Below, in pieces: positions 43,184-52,836 of a DNA stretch of 64,000 bases. Positions within the stretch are counted from its first letter, which is position 1; every line of letters starts with the position of its first letter. The stretch covers positions 105,995,187 to 106,059,186 of the forward strand of contig CM077027.1 of NCBI GenBank assembly GCA_039090855.1. Direction: 5' to 3'. The position numbers and the translations under genes were made by a program. The notes beneath the pieces were generated by a model. It was not told the DNA's origin. It was given only the letters and a program-made list of their open reading frames with translations, and searched no databases. Source of the DNA: Macrothele yani. Its lineage: Eukaryota > Arthropoda > Arachnida > Araneae > Macrothelidae.

Positions 43184-46051
43184 TACTAGGCTGCCATTTG
43201 ATGCTGACCTTGGCTACCTACAACGGACGCTCCCTATCTTCTGATTCAAGGCTTCTTGAATTGGAAGAGGAACTACAAAGGATCAAGTGGGACATCGTCG
43301 GGCTGAGTGAGGTAAGGAGAAAAGGAGAAGATCTCATTGAACTGAAAAGTGGACATCTCTTCTATTATCGTGGGACAGATACTGGCAGAACTAGTGGTGT
43401 TGGATTTATAATAAACAAGAAACTGAAGGATAAAGTGGTAGAAGTTGAAAGTTCCTCTGACAGAGCTGCACGACTCGTTATCCAACTATCGAGAAGATAC
43501 CAGGCTCAGATTATTCAAACTTATGCACCCACCACAAGTCATCCTGAAGAAGAAATTGAAGAATTTTATGAGGAAATTCGTCATCTAAATAATAAAGGTA
43601 AGCAGCACTTGAAGATAATTATGGGAGATTTCAATGCAAAAATAGGGCACCGGCAACAGAATGAAACTTCAGTAGGTAAATTCGGTCACGGCAACAGAAA
43701 CCAGCGTGGAAATACTCTCGTTGAGTTTGCAGAGGCAGAAGGATTTTTCATCTTGAATTCCTTTTTCAAGAAAAAGCCACACAGGAAATGGACATGGAGA
43801 CATCCAATTGGGACGACAAGTGAAATTGATTTTATTATGTGTAACAAAAAATTCGTCATCGAAGACTGCAGTGTGCTAAACAAGTTCAACACAGGTAGTG
43901 ACCATAGATTGGTGAGATGTAAGATGCACCTCAACACTAAACTGGAACGTGGCAAGCTCATAAGACAAACAAAATGTATTGACATAACCAACCTTAAAAA
44001 ACACCATAATACTTTCAAGTTGGAACTGAAGAACAGATTCTCTGCTTTAGAAGGCCTAACATCGGAAGAAGTGGATATTTCTGAAGTTAACAGAAAAGTA
44101 ACCAAAGCTCTTATGGAAACAGCAACAAAATTAGCTGGGTCTAAGAACAAGTTGCATGTAAACAAATTATCAGGAAAAACCAAAATGTTGATGCAAAAAA
44201 GAAGACAGATGAGGACAACTAAAGAAGATGTGACTTCCAAAGTGGAATATATAGAGCTATGCAAGACAGCACGAAAAAGTATCACTGAAGACGTAAGGAA
44301 ATTCAACTGTGAGCTAGTGAGGAAAGCAATTGAAAACAACCAAAGCCTAAAGATAGCAAAGGGACATCTCAGTAAGGGAAGAAAACAGATTATGGCTCTG
44401 AGAAAAGAAGATGGTTCTATAACAAGAAATAGAGGCGAAATTTTGACAAGAGTGAAAGATTTCTACTCCAAATTATATGAAAGGGATGATACATGTACTC
44501 CAGACATCATGAAAGGTACCAGAGTTCTTCCAGTCCTCCCAGCAGAAGTTGCTCATGCAATCAAGAACATGAAGCGGGTGAAAGCTCCAGGAGAAGATGG
44601 AATTACTATAGACATCATACAAGAAGCAAGTGGAAAAATCGAAACAGTACTCGCCCAAATTTTCACTCGATGCCTTAATGAAGGGAAGATTCCTGAGGAT
44701 TGGAAAAATGCTACAATGATCCTGCTACATAAAAATAGTGACATTGAGGATCTCAGGAACTACAGACCTATCAGCCTCCTATCAGTGGTTTATAAAATCT
44801 TCACTAAAGTTCTTTCACACCGCTTGAAGGTAACACTGGACATGGCTCAACCGAGAGAACAAGCTGGATTCAGGAGTGGCTACAGCACAATAGATCATAT
44901 CCATGTACTGAGAGAACTAATTGAAAGAGCGAGGGAATATGAACTTCCATTGTGCATGGCTTTTATCGATTATGAAAAAGCCTTTGATTCGGTGAAACCA
45001 TCAGCAGTTACCACGGCTCTGAAATCCTGCGGTATTGAAGATGCATACATTAATATTATTAATAACATCTATGAAAATGCAAGTGCAAAGATTCGGCTGT
45101 TTGAAAATACAACACACATAAAAATTGGAAAGGGAGTGAGACAAGGTGACACCATATCTCCGAAGCTCTTTAATGCCACATTGGAAAATGTCTTTCAATC
45201 ACTGAACTGGGAAAACAAAGGGATAAAGATTAATGGAGATTATCTAACCCACCTTCGTTTTGCTGATGACGTAGTCATTTTTGCAACTACCCCATCAGAG
45301 CTGCAGAGTATGATCCAGGAACTTGCTGACAAGAGTAAAGAAGTGGGATTAAAAATGAACTTTCAGAAGACAAAAGTGATGTTCAATGCTTTTACAAGAA
45401 ATGAAGATTTATCGATTGATGGAGAAAAACTGGAGATAACAGATACGTATGTTTATCTTGGACAGCAGATATCAAGTGAGGGTCACATTGATGAAGAAAT
45501 TAATCGGCGTACAAAACTTGCCTGGAGAGCGTTTGGAAGAAACAGCATAATTTTCAAGAGCAATATGCCATTATGTCTTAAAAGAAAAGTGTTTGATCAA
45601 TGCATCCTTCCAGTGCTTACGTATGGTGCAGAGACGTGGACCTTAACTAAAAGAGACATACAAAGGCTGCAGACAACTCAAAAAAGCATGGAGAGGTGCA
45701 TGCTTGGTATAACCAGGAGAGATAAGAAGAGGAACTCGTGGATCCGAAAAATGACAAGAGTGGAAGACATCATGATCAGAGTTAAATCCCTGAAATGGCA
45801 ATGGGCTGGACATACTGCCAGAAGGACAGACCATAGATGGACAGCCGAAATTTTAGATTGGATTCCAAGGGACAGGAAAAGACTTAGAAAAAGACCACAT
45901 GGGAGATGGGTGGATGAAATTCGTAAATATGCGGGAGTGACATGGAGGAGACTGGCACAAGACAGACCGTTGTGGAGGAAACTTGGGGAGACCTTCGTCC
46001 AGCAGTGGATTGATAATGGTTGACAATGATGATGATGATGATACTTAATTT
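43184..46051 (+). mobile_element. RTE-like retrotransposon copy 3, coding frame open
   Basis: ACTTTTATTTGTG at 43171-43183 and 46052-46064 is a 13-bp target duplication. Similarity to copy 2 starts at about 43186, so the 5' leader and first about 47 codons are missing (5' truncation). The 3' end is a GAT run plus ACTTAATTT. The insertion lies in the hAT element at 41683-46115. Confidence 0.95.
43201..46023 (+). CDS. RTE-type endonuclease-reverse transcriptase, 940 codons open
   Basis: Retrotransposon polyprotein for target-primed reverse transcription. The ATG at 43201 starts MLTLATYNGRSLSSD, corresponding to an internal Met of the longer copy 2. EN domain (about residues 1-240) has LSEVRRK with the metal-binding Glu (about 36), MGDFNAKIG (141-149) and SDHRLV (about 233). 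RT domain has AFIDYEKAFDS (Asp 590), GVRQGDTISP and RFADDVVIF (Asp 689-690). C-terminal part has GAETWTLT, an RNSWIRK region and a Trp/His stretch ending WRKLGETFVQQWIDNG. No stop or frameshift. The first about 47 residues and leader of copy 2 are lost, so own expression would need a flanking promoter; the enzyme domains look complete. Confidence 0.93.
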   Translation: MLTLATYNGRSLSSDSRLLELEEELQRIKWDIVGLSEVRRKGEDLIELKSGHLFYYRGTDTGRTSGVGFIINKKLKDKVVEVESSSDRAARLVIQLSRRYQAQIIQTYAPTTSHPEEEIEEFYEEIRHLNNKGKQHLKIIMGDFNAKIGHRQQNETSVGKFGHGNRNQRGNTLVEFAEAEGFFILNSFFKKKPHRKWTWRHPIGTTSEIDFIMCNKKFVIEDCSVLNKFNTGSDHRLVRCKMHLNTKLERGKLIRQTKCIDITNLKKHHNTFKLELKNRFSALEGLTSEEVDISEVNRKVTKALMETATKLAGSKNKLHVNKLSGKTKMLMQKRRQMRTTKEDVTSKVEYIELCKTARKSITEDVRKFNCELVRKAIENNQSLKIAKGHLSKGRKQIMALRKEDGSITRNRGEILTRVKDFYSKLYERDDTCTPDIMKGTRVLPVLPAEVAHAIKNMKRVKAPGEDGITIDIIQEASGKIETVLAQIFTRCLNEGKIPEDWKNATMILLHKNSDIEDLRNYRPISLLSVVYKIFTKVLSHRLKVTLDMAQPREQAGFRSGYSTIDHIHVLRELIERAREYELPLCMAFIDYEKAFDSVKPSAVTTALKSCGIEDAYINIINNIYENASAKIRLFENTTHIKIGKGVRQGDTISPKLFNATLENVFQSLNWENKGIKINGDYLTHLRFADDVVIFATTPSELQSMIQELADKSKEVGLKMNFQKTKVMFNAFTRNEDLSIDGEKLEITDTYVYLGQQISSEGHIDEEINRRTKLAWRAFGRNSIIFKSNMPLCLKRKVFDQCILPVLTYGAETWTLTKRDIQRLQTTQKSMERCMLGITRRDKKRNSWIRKMTRVEDIMIRVKSLKWQWAGHTARRTDHRWTAEILDWIPRDRKRLRKRPHGRWVDEIRKYAGVTWRRLAQDRPLWRKLGETFVQQWIDNG

Positions 46052-46213
46052 ACTTTTATTTGTGCATTCTCTTGGCTCCACAGCTAGACTAGCTAGCCTC
46101 GAATTTACGCCACTGAAATTATCCTACATAAAGTTGTAAAAGCATGAAAATAAATGAGTGCCTATTAATCTGTATGATTATCAAACATAAATATGCACAT
46201 ACAGGTTTGTCGT

Positions 46214-46991
46214 AGCAGTAAAGTGAAAAATGCAAAATACTCAGCAAACAGAGGACAATTCAGCTATGAAAGGTGCACTCCCCAGAATGGGTAATTTCCC
46301 AAAAATACGAAAATTAAATATTTATTTGACCCCCACGGAAAGCAAAGTCAATAATGAAAAACGCGCCGAGCTGAATTAGGGGTAAGAAATTTACCCGGAC
46401 GATTTAGAGGAATATTTCGCAGATATATCTATAGTTGAAATTCTGGACGTAATGTCGGCTTACCTGCAGTGAACATGTACAGCATAACATGTGCATTGTC
46501 AAATATAACGCATAACATGTGCATTGTCAAATATAACGCATAACATGTGCATTGTCTGTCTCAGAATCACATCGAACGCCTCTAATTCTGAATAGACAAC
46601 ATGTCGGTTGTCCTTTTTTAAATAGATTTGCATATGTTCCCCATATGTACTATTCGCGGACGTTAACGTTGCACATGTTCAATGCAGGTAAGCTGGGGTA
46701 CGTCCAAAATTTCAACTATCGATATCTCAGCGAAATATTCCTCTAAAGCGTTCGGGTAAATTTCTTTCCCCGTAATTCAGCGAGGCTTTTTTTTTATTAA
46801 TTGACTTTGGTTTCCGTGGGGGCCGTATAAATATTTAATTTTCATATTTTTCAAAAATTATCCATTTTGGGGGTGCAGCAATTATAGCTGAATTGCCCTC
46901 TGTTTGCTGCGTATTTTGCACTTTTCACTTTACTGCTAGAATCAACCGTTATTTTCCTATTTCTTTCGGACATTTTTCGTGAAACACCCTG
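46214..46991. mobile_element. Hairpin MITE, arms of about 260 bp
   Basis: Left arm (from AGCAGTAAAGTGAAAAATGC at 46214) and right arm (to GCACTTTTCACTTTACTGC, about 46933) are inverted copies, with blocks such as AAATATTTA, GGTAAATTT and CCTCTAAA in mirrored order. The right end continues to GTGAAACACCCTG at 46991; the matching left end is missing. The loop holds a 28-bp tandem repeat. No coding sequence. Confidence 0.8.
46482..46556. repeat. 28-bp tandem repeat, 2.7 copies
   Basis: GCATAACATGTGCATTGTC begins at 46482, 46510 and 46538, exactly 28 bp apart and identical. It is in the loop of the hairpin MITE. Confidence 0.95.
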
Positions 46992-47612
46992 TATATCGCT
47001 AAAACTGACGACATCCCACCAGGTAAGCACAAAAGTACAGGTTCATGAAACGTTTCCGATTATTTCTCTATTCTAAGAAAAATGGCATTCTAAAATAACT
47101 ATATTTCTGCCCCTTCCTCCCATAAGAAACCATAGGTTGTGTCGAGTCATCAGCCCACATGTTGGTCGCGCCATCTGGTGACAAGTGACATTAACGGGCG
47201 ATTTTTGTTTCTAGAACTGTACCACCTGATTATCATACACCATGGTCCGGGTATTTCCCAGGGAATGCGTGTGCGCCTGCTTTGTGTTCTTCATCTGTAT
47301 ATTTATTTTCACTTATGAGGAAGTCTGCTATTAGAGCGTTTTATCACCACACTGATGTTGTATTTCCTTAATTGGTTGTGGAAATAGAATGATCCGCCTG
47401 GTATGTACCGCACCATTAATACCCTAACATATTTCTATTGATCGTGAACTTGGTTTTACACAAGCATTACGTCATAGATCCAACTATAAATATGCTTTTA
47501 GGGCTGTATTGGGACAATAGCACGACTGTGAACGCAAGATTATTCTATCGATAGAGTAAACTGATTTCCCGAGTGGATTGATAATAGGATCCTATATACA
47601 GTACATAAGAAA
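46992..47612. other. No recognisable feature
   Basis: Ordinary sequence up to the 4-bp target duplication of the second small LTR element. Nothing recognised. Confidence 0.4.
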
Positions 47613-47616
47613 AGCT

Positions 47617-48201
47617 TTTGACGTACCTGCCAGTAGGACGCACACGACTTAAAGCCAGATAGTAGTCAGAACAAATGTCTGCGTAGCTCAGTTGGTAGAG
47701 CGACTTATTCCGGAATGAGGGGATCCGGGTTCGAATCCTGGCGTGGACAGAAATGACGGAGAAATTTACTTCGTTATAATGGCACCCGAACTATCCGGAT
47801 GACCCGACCGTTCAAAATCTCGCAATGGTGTGATGTTATTTCCACACCGCGAGATAGGAAAAATCAGAGAATCCCTTCTCCAGCGCTTCGAAAAATAAAT
47901 GCGTGTGACGTTGCATTCCACACACCAGATTGACTGGGAGTTCTGAAGTGCACGTTCTACAGTGGATGGCTGCCTGCAACGATTCATGGTCACGGATGAC
48001 CCGTGGGCCATGCCCCGGCCCTCTTTCGGGGGGGGGAGATGTGACGTACCTGCCAGTAGGACGCACACGACTTAAAGCCAGATAGTAGTCAGAACAAATG
48101 TCTGCGTAGCTCAGTTGGTAGAGCAACTTATTCCGGAATGAGGGGATCCGGGTTCGAATCCTGGCGTTGACAGAAATGACGGAGAAATTTACTTCGTTAT
48201 A
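47617..48201 (+). mobile_element. TRIM-like miniature LTR element with tRNA-like LTRs, copy 2
   Basis: 162-bp direct repeats 47617-47778 and 48040-48201 with about three differences, flanking a 261-bp interior. After LTR1: one base, then TGGCACCCGAACTATCC (PBS-like, 47780 onward). Before LTR2: CGGGGGGGGGAGA (polypurine tract, to 48039). AGCT flanks the element at 47613-47616 and 48202-48205. LTRs run TGTGACGTACC to CTTCGTTATA. The tRNA-like module lies in the middle of each LTR. About 110 bp after the PBS are shared with copy 1. No reading frame of interest; it would depend on an unseen autonomous partner. Confidence 0.88.
47677..47748 (+). other. tRNA-like Pol III module in LTR1 of TRIM copy 2
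   Basis: 72 nt with tRNA dimensions: acceptor strands GTCTGCG and CGTGGAC pair with two wobbles, A box TAGCTCAGTTGG, B box GGTTCGAATCC with a T arm CGGGTTCGAATCCTGG. The anticodon arm (ACTTATTCCGGAATGAGG) does not fold into a normal 5-bp stem with 7-nt loop, so I do not call a tRNA gene. The same module is in LTR2 (about 48100-48171) and in both LTRs of copy 1. Confidence 0.75.
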
Positions 48202-48261
48202 AGCTCAATACGTGACATTTGATTAACATTAAGAATTCCTGGGTTGACGGTTGGTGATGTA

Positions 48262-49070
48262 CTGTATGTACAAGTGGAAGAGGCATGGGGATGAATCGGT
48301 CAAAAAACGACCTAGTAAACTTTTGAAGCTAACAGAACGTGATAGAAGAGTTCTGCAAAGGACTGTCCACTCAGAATTCAAATCAATATATTGTCTCAAA
48401 TCACGCAAACCCCGTATGAGACTACTTATATTTATGCTAGCACGAGTATAGTGCGCAGGACTCTGAATGAGATAAGTTACCACTGTCCAACAGCCATCCA
48501 AAAGCTGTCAAGGCACTTCGTTCAATGCCACACGCCGATTAATATAGTGTAAGGAACGTCGTCTTTGGACTGTTCTCCAATGGAAAACTCTTTATAATGA
48601 CGAATCACCGTACACCTCTACCAGTCCGATTAGTGGGATGCAAGGAACGTGGTTCATGGACTGTACTCTAATGGAAAACTTTTTGGAATGACGAGTCACC
48701 GTACTCCGTCGACCAGTCCGATTAATGCGATGCAAGGAACGTCGTTCATGGACTGTACTCTAATGGAAAACTTTTTGGAATGACGAGTCACGGTACACAG
48801 TCTTCCAGTCTGATGGTTGTTCCTGGGTGTGAGGAATACCAGGAGAAATACACCTACCTTCTGGACTGTATCATCCCGTTAACGAAGTTTCGTGGAAGCA
48901 GCATGAGGGTATGGAGCTGGGCTTTTTTTTTGTGTGTGTGTCTGTGGTACGGATTGTGCGCGTTAGTCGTTTTGGACAAAACCATGAATGCTAAATTTTA
49001 CCTACAGGTTCTATATTTATGCACTACCAAAGTTGTGACAGTACACTGGGGAAGGCAAATATCTCTATAA
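48262..49070 (+). pseudogene. Tc1-type transposase relic with internal triplication
   Basis: Opens with WKRHGDESVKKRPSKLLKLT, ERDRRVLQRTVHSEF, the GRPxKLTxRDxR linker of Tc1 transposases. The following region, corresponding to the first catalytic Asp (NDES ... QSD), is present three times in tandem (48553-48828). Later parts (VWSWAFFLCVCLWYGLC, corresponding to VWGAF...) are barely recognisable. Second Asp and Glu motifs and terminal repeats were not found. Confidence 0.65.
48553..48828 (+). repeat. 92-bp tandem triplication in transposase relic
   Basis: AAGGAACGTCGTTCATGGAC or a variant starts near 48551, 48642 and 48734, 91-92 bp apart. Units two and three are nearly identical (TGGAAAACTTTTTGGAATGA in both), so the last duplication is recent compared with the relic. 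Confidence 0.88.
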
Positions 49071-49104
49071 TCAGGGAAACGTAACATGTCATACTACTCC
49101 CATT

Positions 49105-49272
49105 GTTACCATTCATCCGAGATGGGTCCAATTTTAAATCCCGCTAAGGCATGGATGTTGGGTTTGTCTCTGTGTCTTCCCTGGAACCAGTTGCTTAAAT
49201 TACAGACGAGTGAATGGTTATAGCCCGTCGAGTTGCTCACGGTAGTCGATAAATCCCCAAACAAAAAAGAAA
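49105..49272 (+). repeat. SINE-1 copy, 5'-truncated
   Basis: Starts inside the tRNA-like head (ATTCATCCGAGATGGGTCC) and continues through AAGGCATGGATGTTGGG, a diverged body and the tail GTTGCTCACGGTAGTCG with A-rich end. Confidence 0.82.
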
Positions 49273-49448
49273 GGAACTTTTCTCTTCAAAATGACTGAAG
49301 CAAAAGTTCTTTTTTTATCAAAGTCATTGACTGACACAAAGCTTCGTAAACTAACTGGATCCTAGTTCGTTTGTAAGTCTTTTGTAGATTATCTTTACAA
49401 ATGGATTCCTTATGTGTAAAATAACAATCTTTTTTCGGTCAAATGCTG

Positions 49449-49625
49449 TGGCCGCTTCGGTGACGCAGTGGTCTGAACTCGGGCTTCTGACCATTCGTCC
49501 GAGATGTGTCGAGATTCGAATCCCGGTGAGGCATAGATGTTCTTGTTGTCTTACGACACTGGCTGTCTCCCTTCCCTTGAACCAGTAGCCCTGAGTTTGC
49601 GGCGGGCGACTCATTATAGCCCATA
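49449..49625 (+). repeat. SINE-1 copy, 3'-truncated
   Basis: Head TGGCCGCTTCGGTGACGCAG, B box GATTCGAATCCCGG, body to CTCATTATAGCCCATAG, where it stops short of the GGTGGTCGTTAAA tail. Another full copy starts about 26 bp downstream. Confidence 0.85.
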
Positions 49626-49650
49626 GATGATTCTCCCATCAAATCTTGTG

Positions 49651-49873
49651 CCGCCCCGGTGGCGCAGTGGTCTAAGCGATGGCCTCTGATCATTCGTCCG
49701 AAAGGGGTCCGGGTTCGAATCCCGGCGAGGCATGTATGTTGTGTTTGTCTTACGGCACTGGCTCTCTCCCTTCCCTGGAACCAGTGACCCTAAATTAGGG
49801 ACGGGCGACTGCTTATAGCCCATTGAGTTGCTCACGGTGGTCGTTAAACCTCCAATCAAAAAAAAAAAAAAAA
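49651..49873 (+). repeat. SINE-1 copy, best-preserved
   Basis: Near-consensus + copy: GCCGCCCCGGTGGCGCAGTG, GGTCCGGGTTCGAATCCC, CCCTAAATTAGGGACGGGC, GGTGGTCGTTAAACCTCC and a tail of about 15 A. A good reference for the family in this window. Confidence 0.95.
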
Positions 49874-51002
49874 TATTGTATGTTCTGTATTCGATCCGAC
49901 GACGAATTCGTGCTGTTCGTCTGGTAAGGGCTGCGAGCAGCCCAATGGACATTTTTTAAATTAGCAATATTTTAATGAACTGATCATTTTGTTGCGAACA
50001 AAACAAACAAATGCTGCAGTTTTTCTGATTAAAAATGCCATGAATTCATTATATATTTTGCATTTCTGCGGAACGAATGGTGTAAGTACTTTTTCCAATG
50101 AAAGTGTTATGAATACACTGTGAAAAAAGTATTTGCATTTTCTTTGCCTGTTTTTTTTCTTCGATAAAGGAAAACTAAAAATAATAAGCAGCATTTTGTG
50201 ACGCAAGTAATAAATCTAACCAAAATAATAAAACGGTATTAAATAACTTCATAGTTCCTTCGTAAGTTTTGTCTTAAGCATAATTTTAAACAGGAAATTT
50301 GTGAACAAGCGTTTCCTTTCCTTTTCATTATTTTCTAGCACCGAAAGAATCTTGAGAAAGTTTCCGAAAGCTTATAAGCAATTCTCCATGCCCCTATTTA
50401 GATAAAAATGCCCACGCAGCTTCTATTATGACATCTTCAGAACTTTAATGCGCAGACTTCCTCATAACTCTTGCATTTCATCGATGGCACAGCTCAGAGC
50501 CTTAACAAAGGCAGTGATTTAATACCAGTAGCCTCCGCTTTCACGTTTCAATTAAAGTTCAGAAATAGCTACACTAAGGGAAAATTGCAGTCACAAAATC
50601 AGTAGCTTGATATTATGAGGCAAGATTTTCACCTTGGGTATCACATATTATTGTTAAAGTTACTTTTAGTGGGCTCATTTTCCACGTAAAATTAATACCT
50701 ACTATGTTTGATATGTCATAACAAGAACGACATAAATTACGTATAGATACATAAGAACCTGTATTACATCTTATTGATTTCTTGGAAGATGGGAAACAAT
50801 CTTGCATTAAAGTCTTCCTAAGTTTAATTAATTGTAGCTAAACCAGATTCAAAATAACACAATATGCTCCAAAACACTGCTAGTTCAGGTTTAATCAAGA
50901 AAGTCGCTTAAACCTAGAACTTGGACATAATGAACACGTCTTTTGCAAAAATTCCCTTTAGTGTCCTTGAGGTTATACTTTGTAGTGAGTAGAGCATCTT
51001 AC
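49874..51002. other. No recognisable feature
   Basis: 1.1 kb AT-rich sequence, no frame above 84 codons and no repeat structure that I recognise. Confidence 0.45.
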
Positions 51003-51007
51003 GATAT

Positions 51008-51295
51008 GTGGCCGAAACCTGGCGATTAACAGAAGCGGATAGAAAGAAAATAAGAGCCGTAGAGACGAATGCTTTAAGAAGATCATGTAGAGTGTCAAGA
51101 AGACAGAAAATAACTAATGAAAAGATTAAAGAATTGATGGAAGTGAAAGAAACAATTTTAGAACACATACAAAAGAGACAATTGCGTTGGTTTGGTCATC
51201 TTAAACGAATGAGCAATGAAAGACTGCCCAGAATTGCCATGGAATTTAAATCAAACAAACGAAAAATAAAGGCCGACCTAGAAGAACTGGTCTGA
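51008..51295 (+). pseudogene. Non-LTR retrotransposon C-terminal fragment (third family)
   Basis: Open 95-codon stretch starting with GTG: AETWRLTEADRKKIRAVE, NALRRSCRVSRRQKITNEKI, EHIQKRQLRWFGHLKRM. This is the post-RT region of a common animal non-LTR group (xxETWxxxxxDxxxIxxxExxxLRR ... RQLRWxGHxxRM). It differs from both the 43-kb family and the 13.6-kb fragment. 5' truncated before the RT domain, ending about 120 bp before the next transposon. Confidence 0.8.
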
Positions 51296-51424
51296 TGTAA
51301 AAAAGAGAGAACTTGAACAAAATGGCCTGATGGAAGAATGGTGCTTAGATAGTTAAAGATGGAAAAAACTCTCGGAGATCGGAAGGCGACATTAGACGCC
51401 ATAAACCGATTATATATATATATA

Positions 51425-52834
51425 CACTGCTGGCCATCCAAAATGCAACACCAAGAAGGACACGAGATAGCAAAGCCAGATTTACTGGACACATTACAAC
51501 AGATACAAAGATGAAACTATTGAACTTACAGGCCCGTGCGACTTGCCGAACACGCAGACATCAATAGTTCGTGTGGCCCCCATGGCTGGCAATAACGGCC
51601 GCTACACGTCGCGGCATCGAACGAAAGAGGCTTTGGATGTAGGCTTGGAGTATGTCGGTCCAAGGCGGCTTCCACACGTTGCCACAGTTCATCAGGCGTA
51701 GCCGCGGGTGGTGCTTGCCGGGCCACTCGGTTGCCGATCAGCAACCAGACGTGTTCGATGGGCAACATATCGAGGAAACAAGCGGGCCACGGCAGCAGTG
51801 ACACCTGGTGGGCCGTGAGCAATTGTTGAACTATGCGTGCCACGTGCGGGCGCACATTGTCCAGTTGAAACATGGCCGCTGGCAGGTCCTGCAGGTAAGG
51901 GTGGACTACAGGCTCCCAAAACGTCGGAGATGTAGCGGTGGCTGTTGAGTGTACCGGCGATTCGTACCAGATGGGTGCGGGTGTCATTGCCAATTGTGCC
52001 CCAAACCATAACGCCAGCGACGGACCGGTATGGCGATGCATAATACAGGCGTCATACAGTCCCTCGCCGCGGTGCCGCCACACGCGGATCCGACCATCGT
52101 GGTGTTGCAGCCAGAAGCGGGATTCGTCGGAAAAGACAATGTCGTGCCATTCCGTAGTCCAGGTGCGGCGTTCAACGGCCCACTTCCGCCACACTCGCCG
52201 GTGGTGTAACGTCAATGGTAATCGGAGCAATGGGCGCCGTGCAACACGTCCCCGCTCCTGCAGACGACGTCGAACGGTACGTGCTAACACAGGTTGTTGC
52301 GCAACACACCCTAATTCCTGCGCTTACGTTTGTGATGTGGCTGTGTGAGCCGTCAATGCCCGCCGCACAACATGCCGGGTCTCTCGTACGGTGGTGTGCC
52401 GGGGCTGCGAAAATTGCTCACGTCGGTCCGTCCGTCCCTCTTGCACCCACCGAATCCATACTCGCCTCACTGTGGCTGAATGTCGTCCCACACGGGCGCC
52501 GATGTCTCGGTACGATAAACCGCTGTCGCGATAAGCCACTATTCGTTCTCTGTCGAAGCCCGAAACGTGCTGGAGTGACTGCCGTATTCTGCGAAGAGGC
52601 ATCAGAAAGCTTCTCACGCACAGGTCTGGCAGCACAACACACTTTCACTACTTACACCCCGCCTTCTGTGAACCTTTCTTATAGTGCTTCTCGGTGGCTT
52701 GCCGGGCGCACATAATATGCCTATGCACTGTAATGCTAATCGTTTGCATGTCCTCTCGCTGGCGGCGCATGCTGCGAATTTCAGGCCAATCGGATGCTTC
52801 CTTCTTGGTTTTGCATTTTGGGTGGCCAGCAGTG
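51425..52834 (-). mobile_element. Tc1-like transposon (DD34E), 1410 bp, nearly intact
   Basis: Terminal repeats CACTGCTGGCCATCCAAAAT at 51425 and inverse ending GGGTGGCCAGCAGTG at 52834; TA at 51423-51424 and 52835-52836. Markedly more GC-rich than its surroundings. The transposase frame has a single stop, so this is one of the least decayed DNA transposons here. Confidence 0.95.
51526..52635 (-). pseudogene. Tc1-type transposase with one premature stop
   Basis: One frame of 370 codons on the minus strand, interrupted only by TAA at 52324-52326. N-terminal part has GFDRERIVAYRDSGLSYRD and RVGRHSATVRRVW (helix-turn-helix). After the stop: RTVRRRLQERGRVARRPLLR, IVFSDESRFWLQHHDGR (first Asp), AAMFQLDNVRPHVAR (second Asp) and FLDMLPIEHVWLLIG (Glu), 34 residues after it. 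ACFLD replaces the usual ARSPD, so a second lesion at a conserved site is likely. The start codon is uncertain; several upstream Met are possible. Confidence 0.92.
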
Positions 52835-52836
52835 TA

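Larger units (their letters stand above)
41683..46115 (-). mobile_element. hAT transposon, internally deleted, carrying nested insertions
   Basis: Terminal repeats CAGTGGCGTA at 41683 and TACGCCACTG ending 46115, flanked by a perfect 8-bp duplication AAATTATC (41675-41682 and 46116-46123). Inside lie an LTR-like repeat (42180-42512) and an RTE copy with its own target duplication (43184-46051). Without the RTE insertion the element is about 1.55 kb. A short hAT-like coding remnant on the minus strand (42627-42820) indicates it descends from an autonomous hAT. Confidence 0.92.

Noticed and set aside
43168..43200. RTE frame starting at 43168
   Set aside because: The codon there is TTG in flanking target sequence; the first ATG in frame is at 43201.
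46482..46556. CRISPR-like array
   Set aside because: Units are contiguous without spacers, in a eukaryotic MITE.
47677..47748. Functional tRNA gene
   Set aside because: A and B boxes and acceptor pairing are good, but the anticodon stem does not fold and the sequence is part of an LTR present in several copies.
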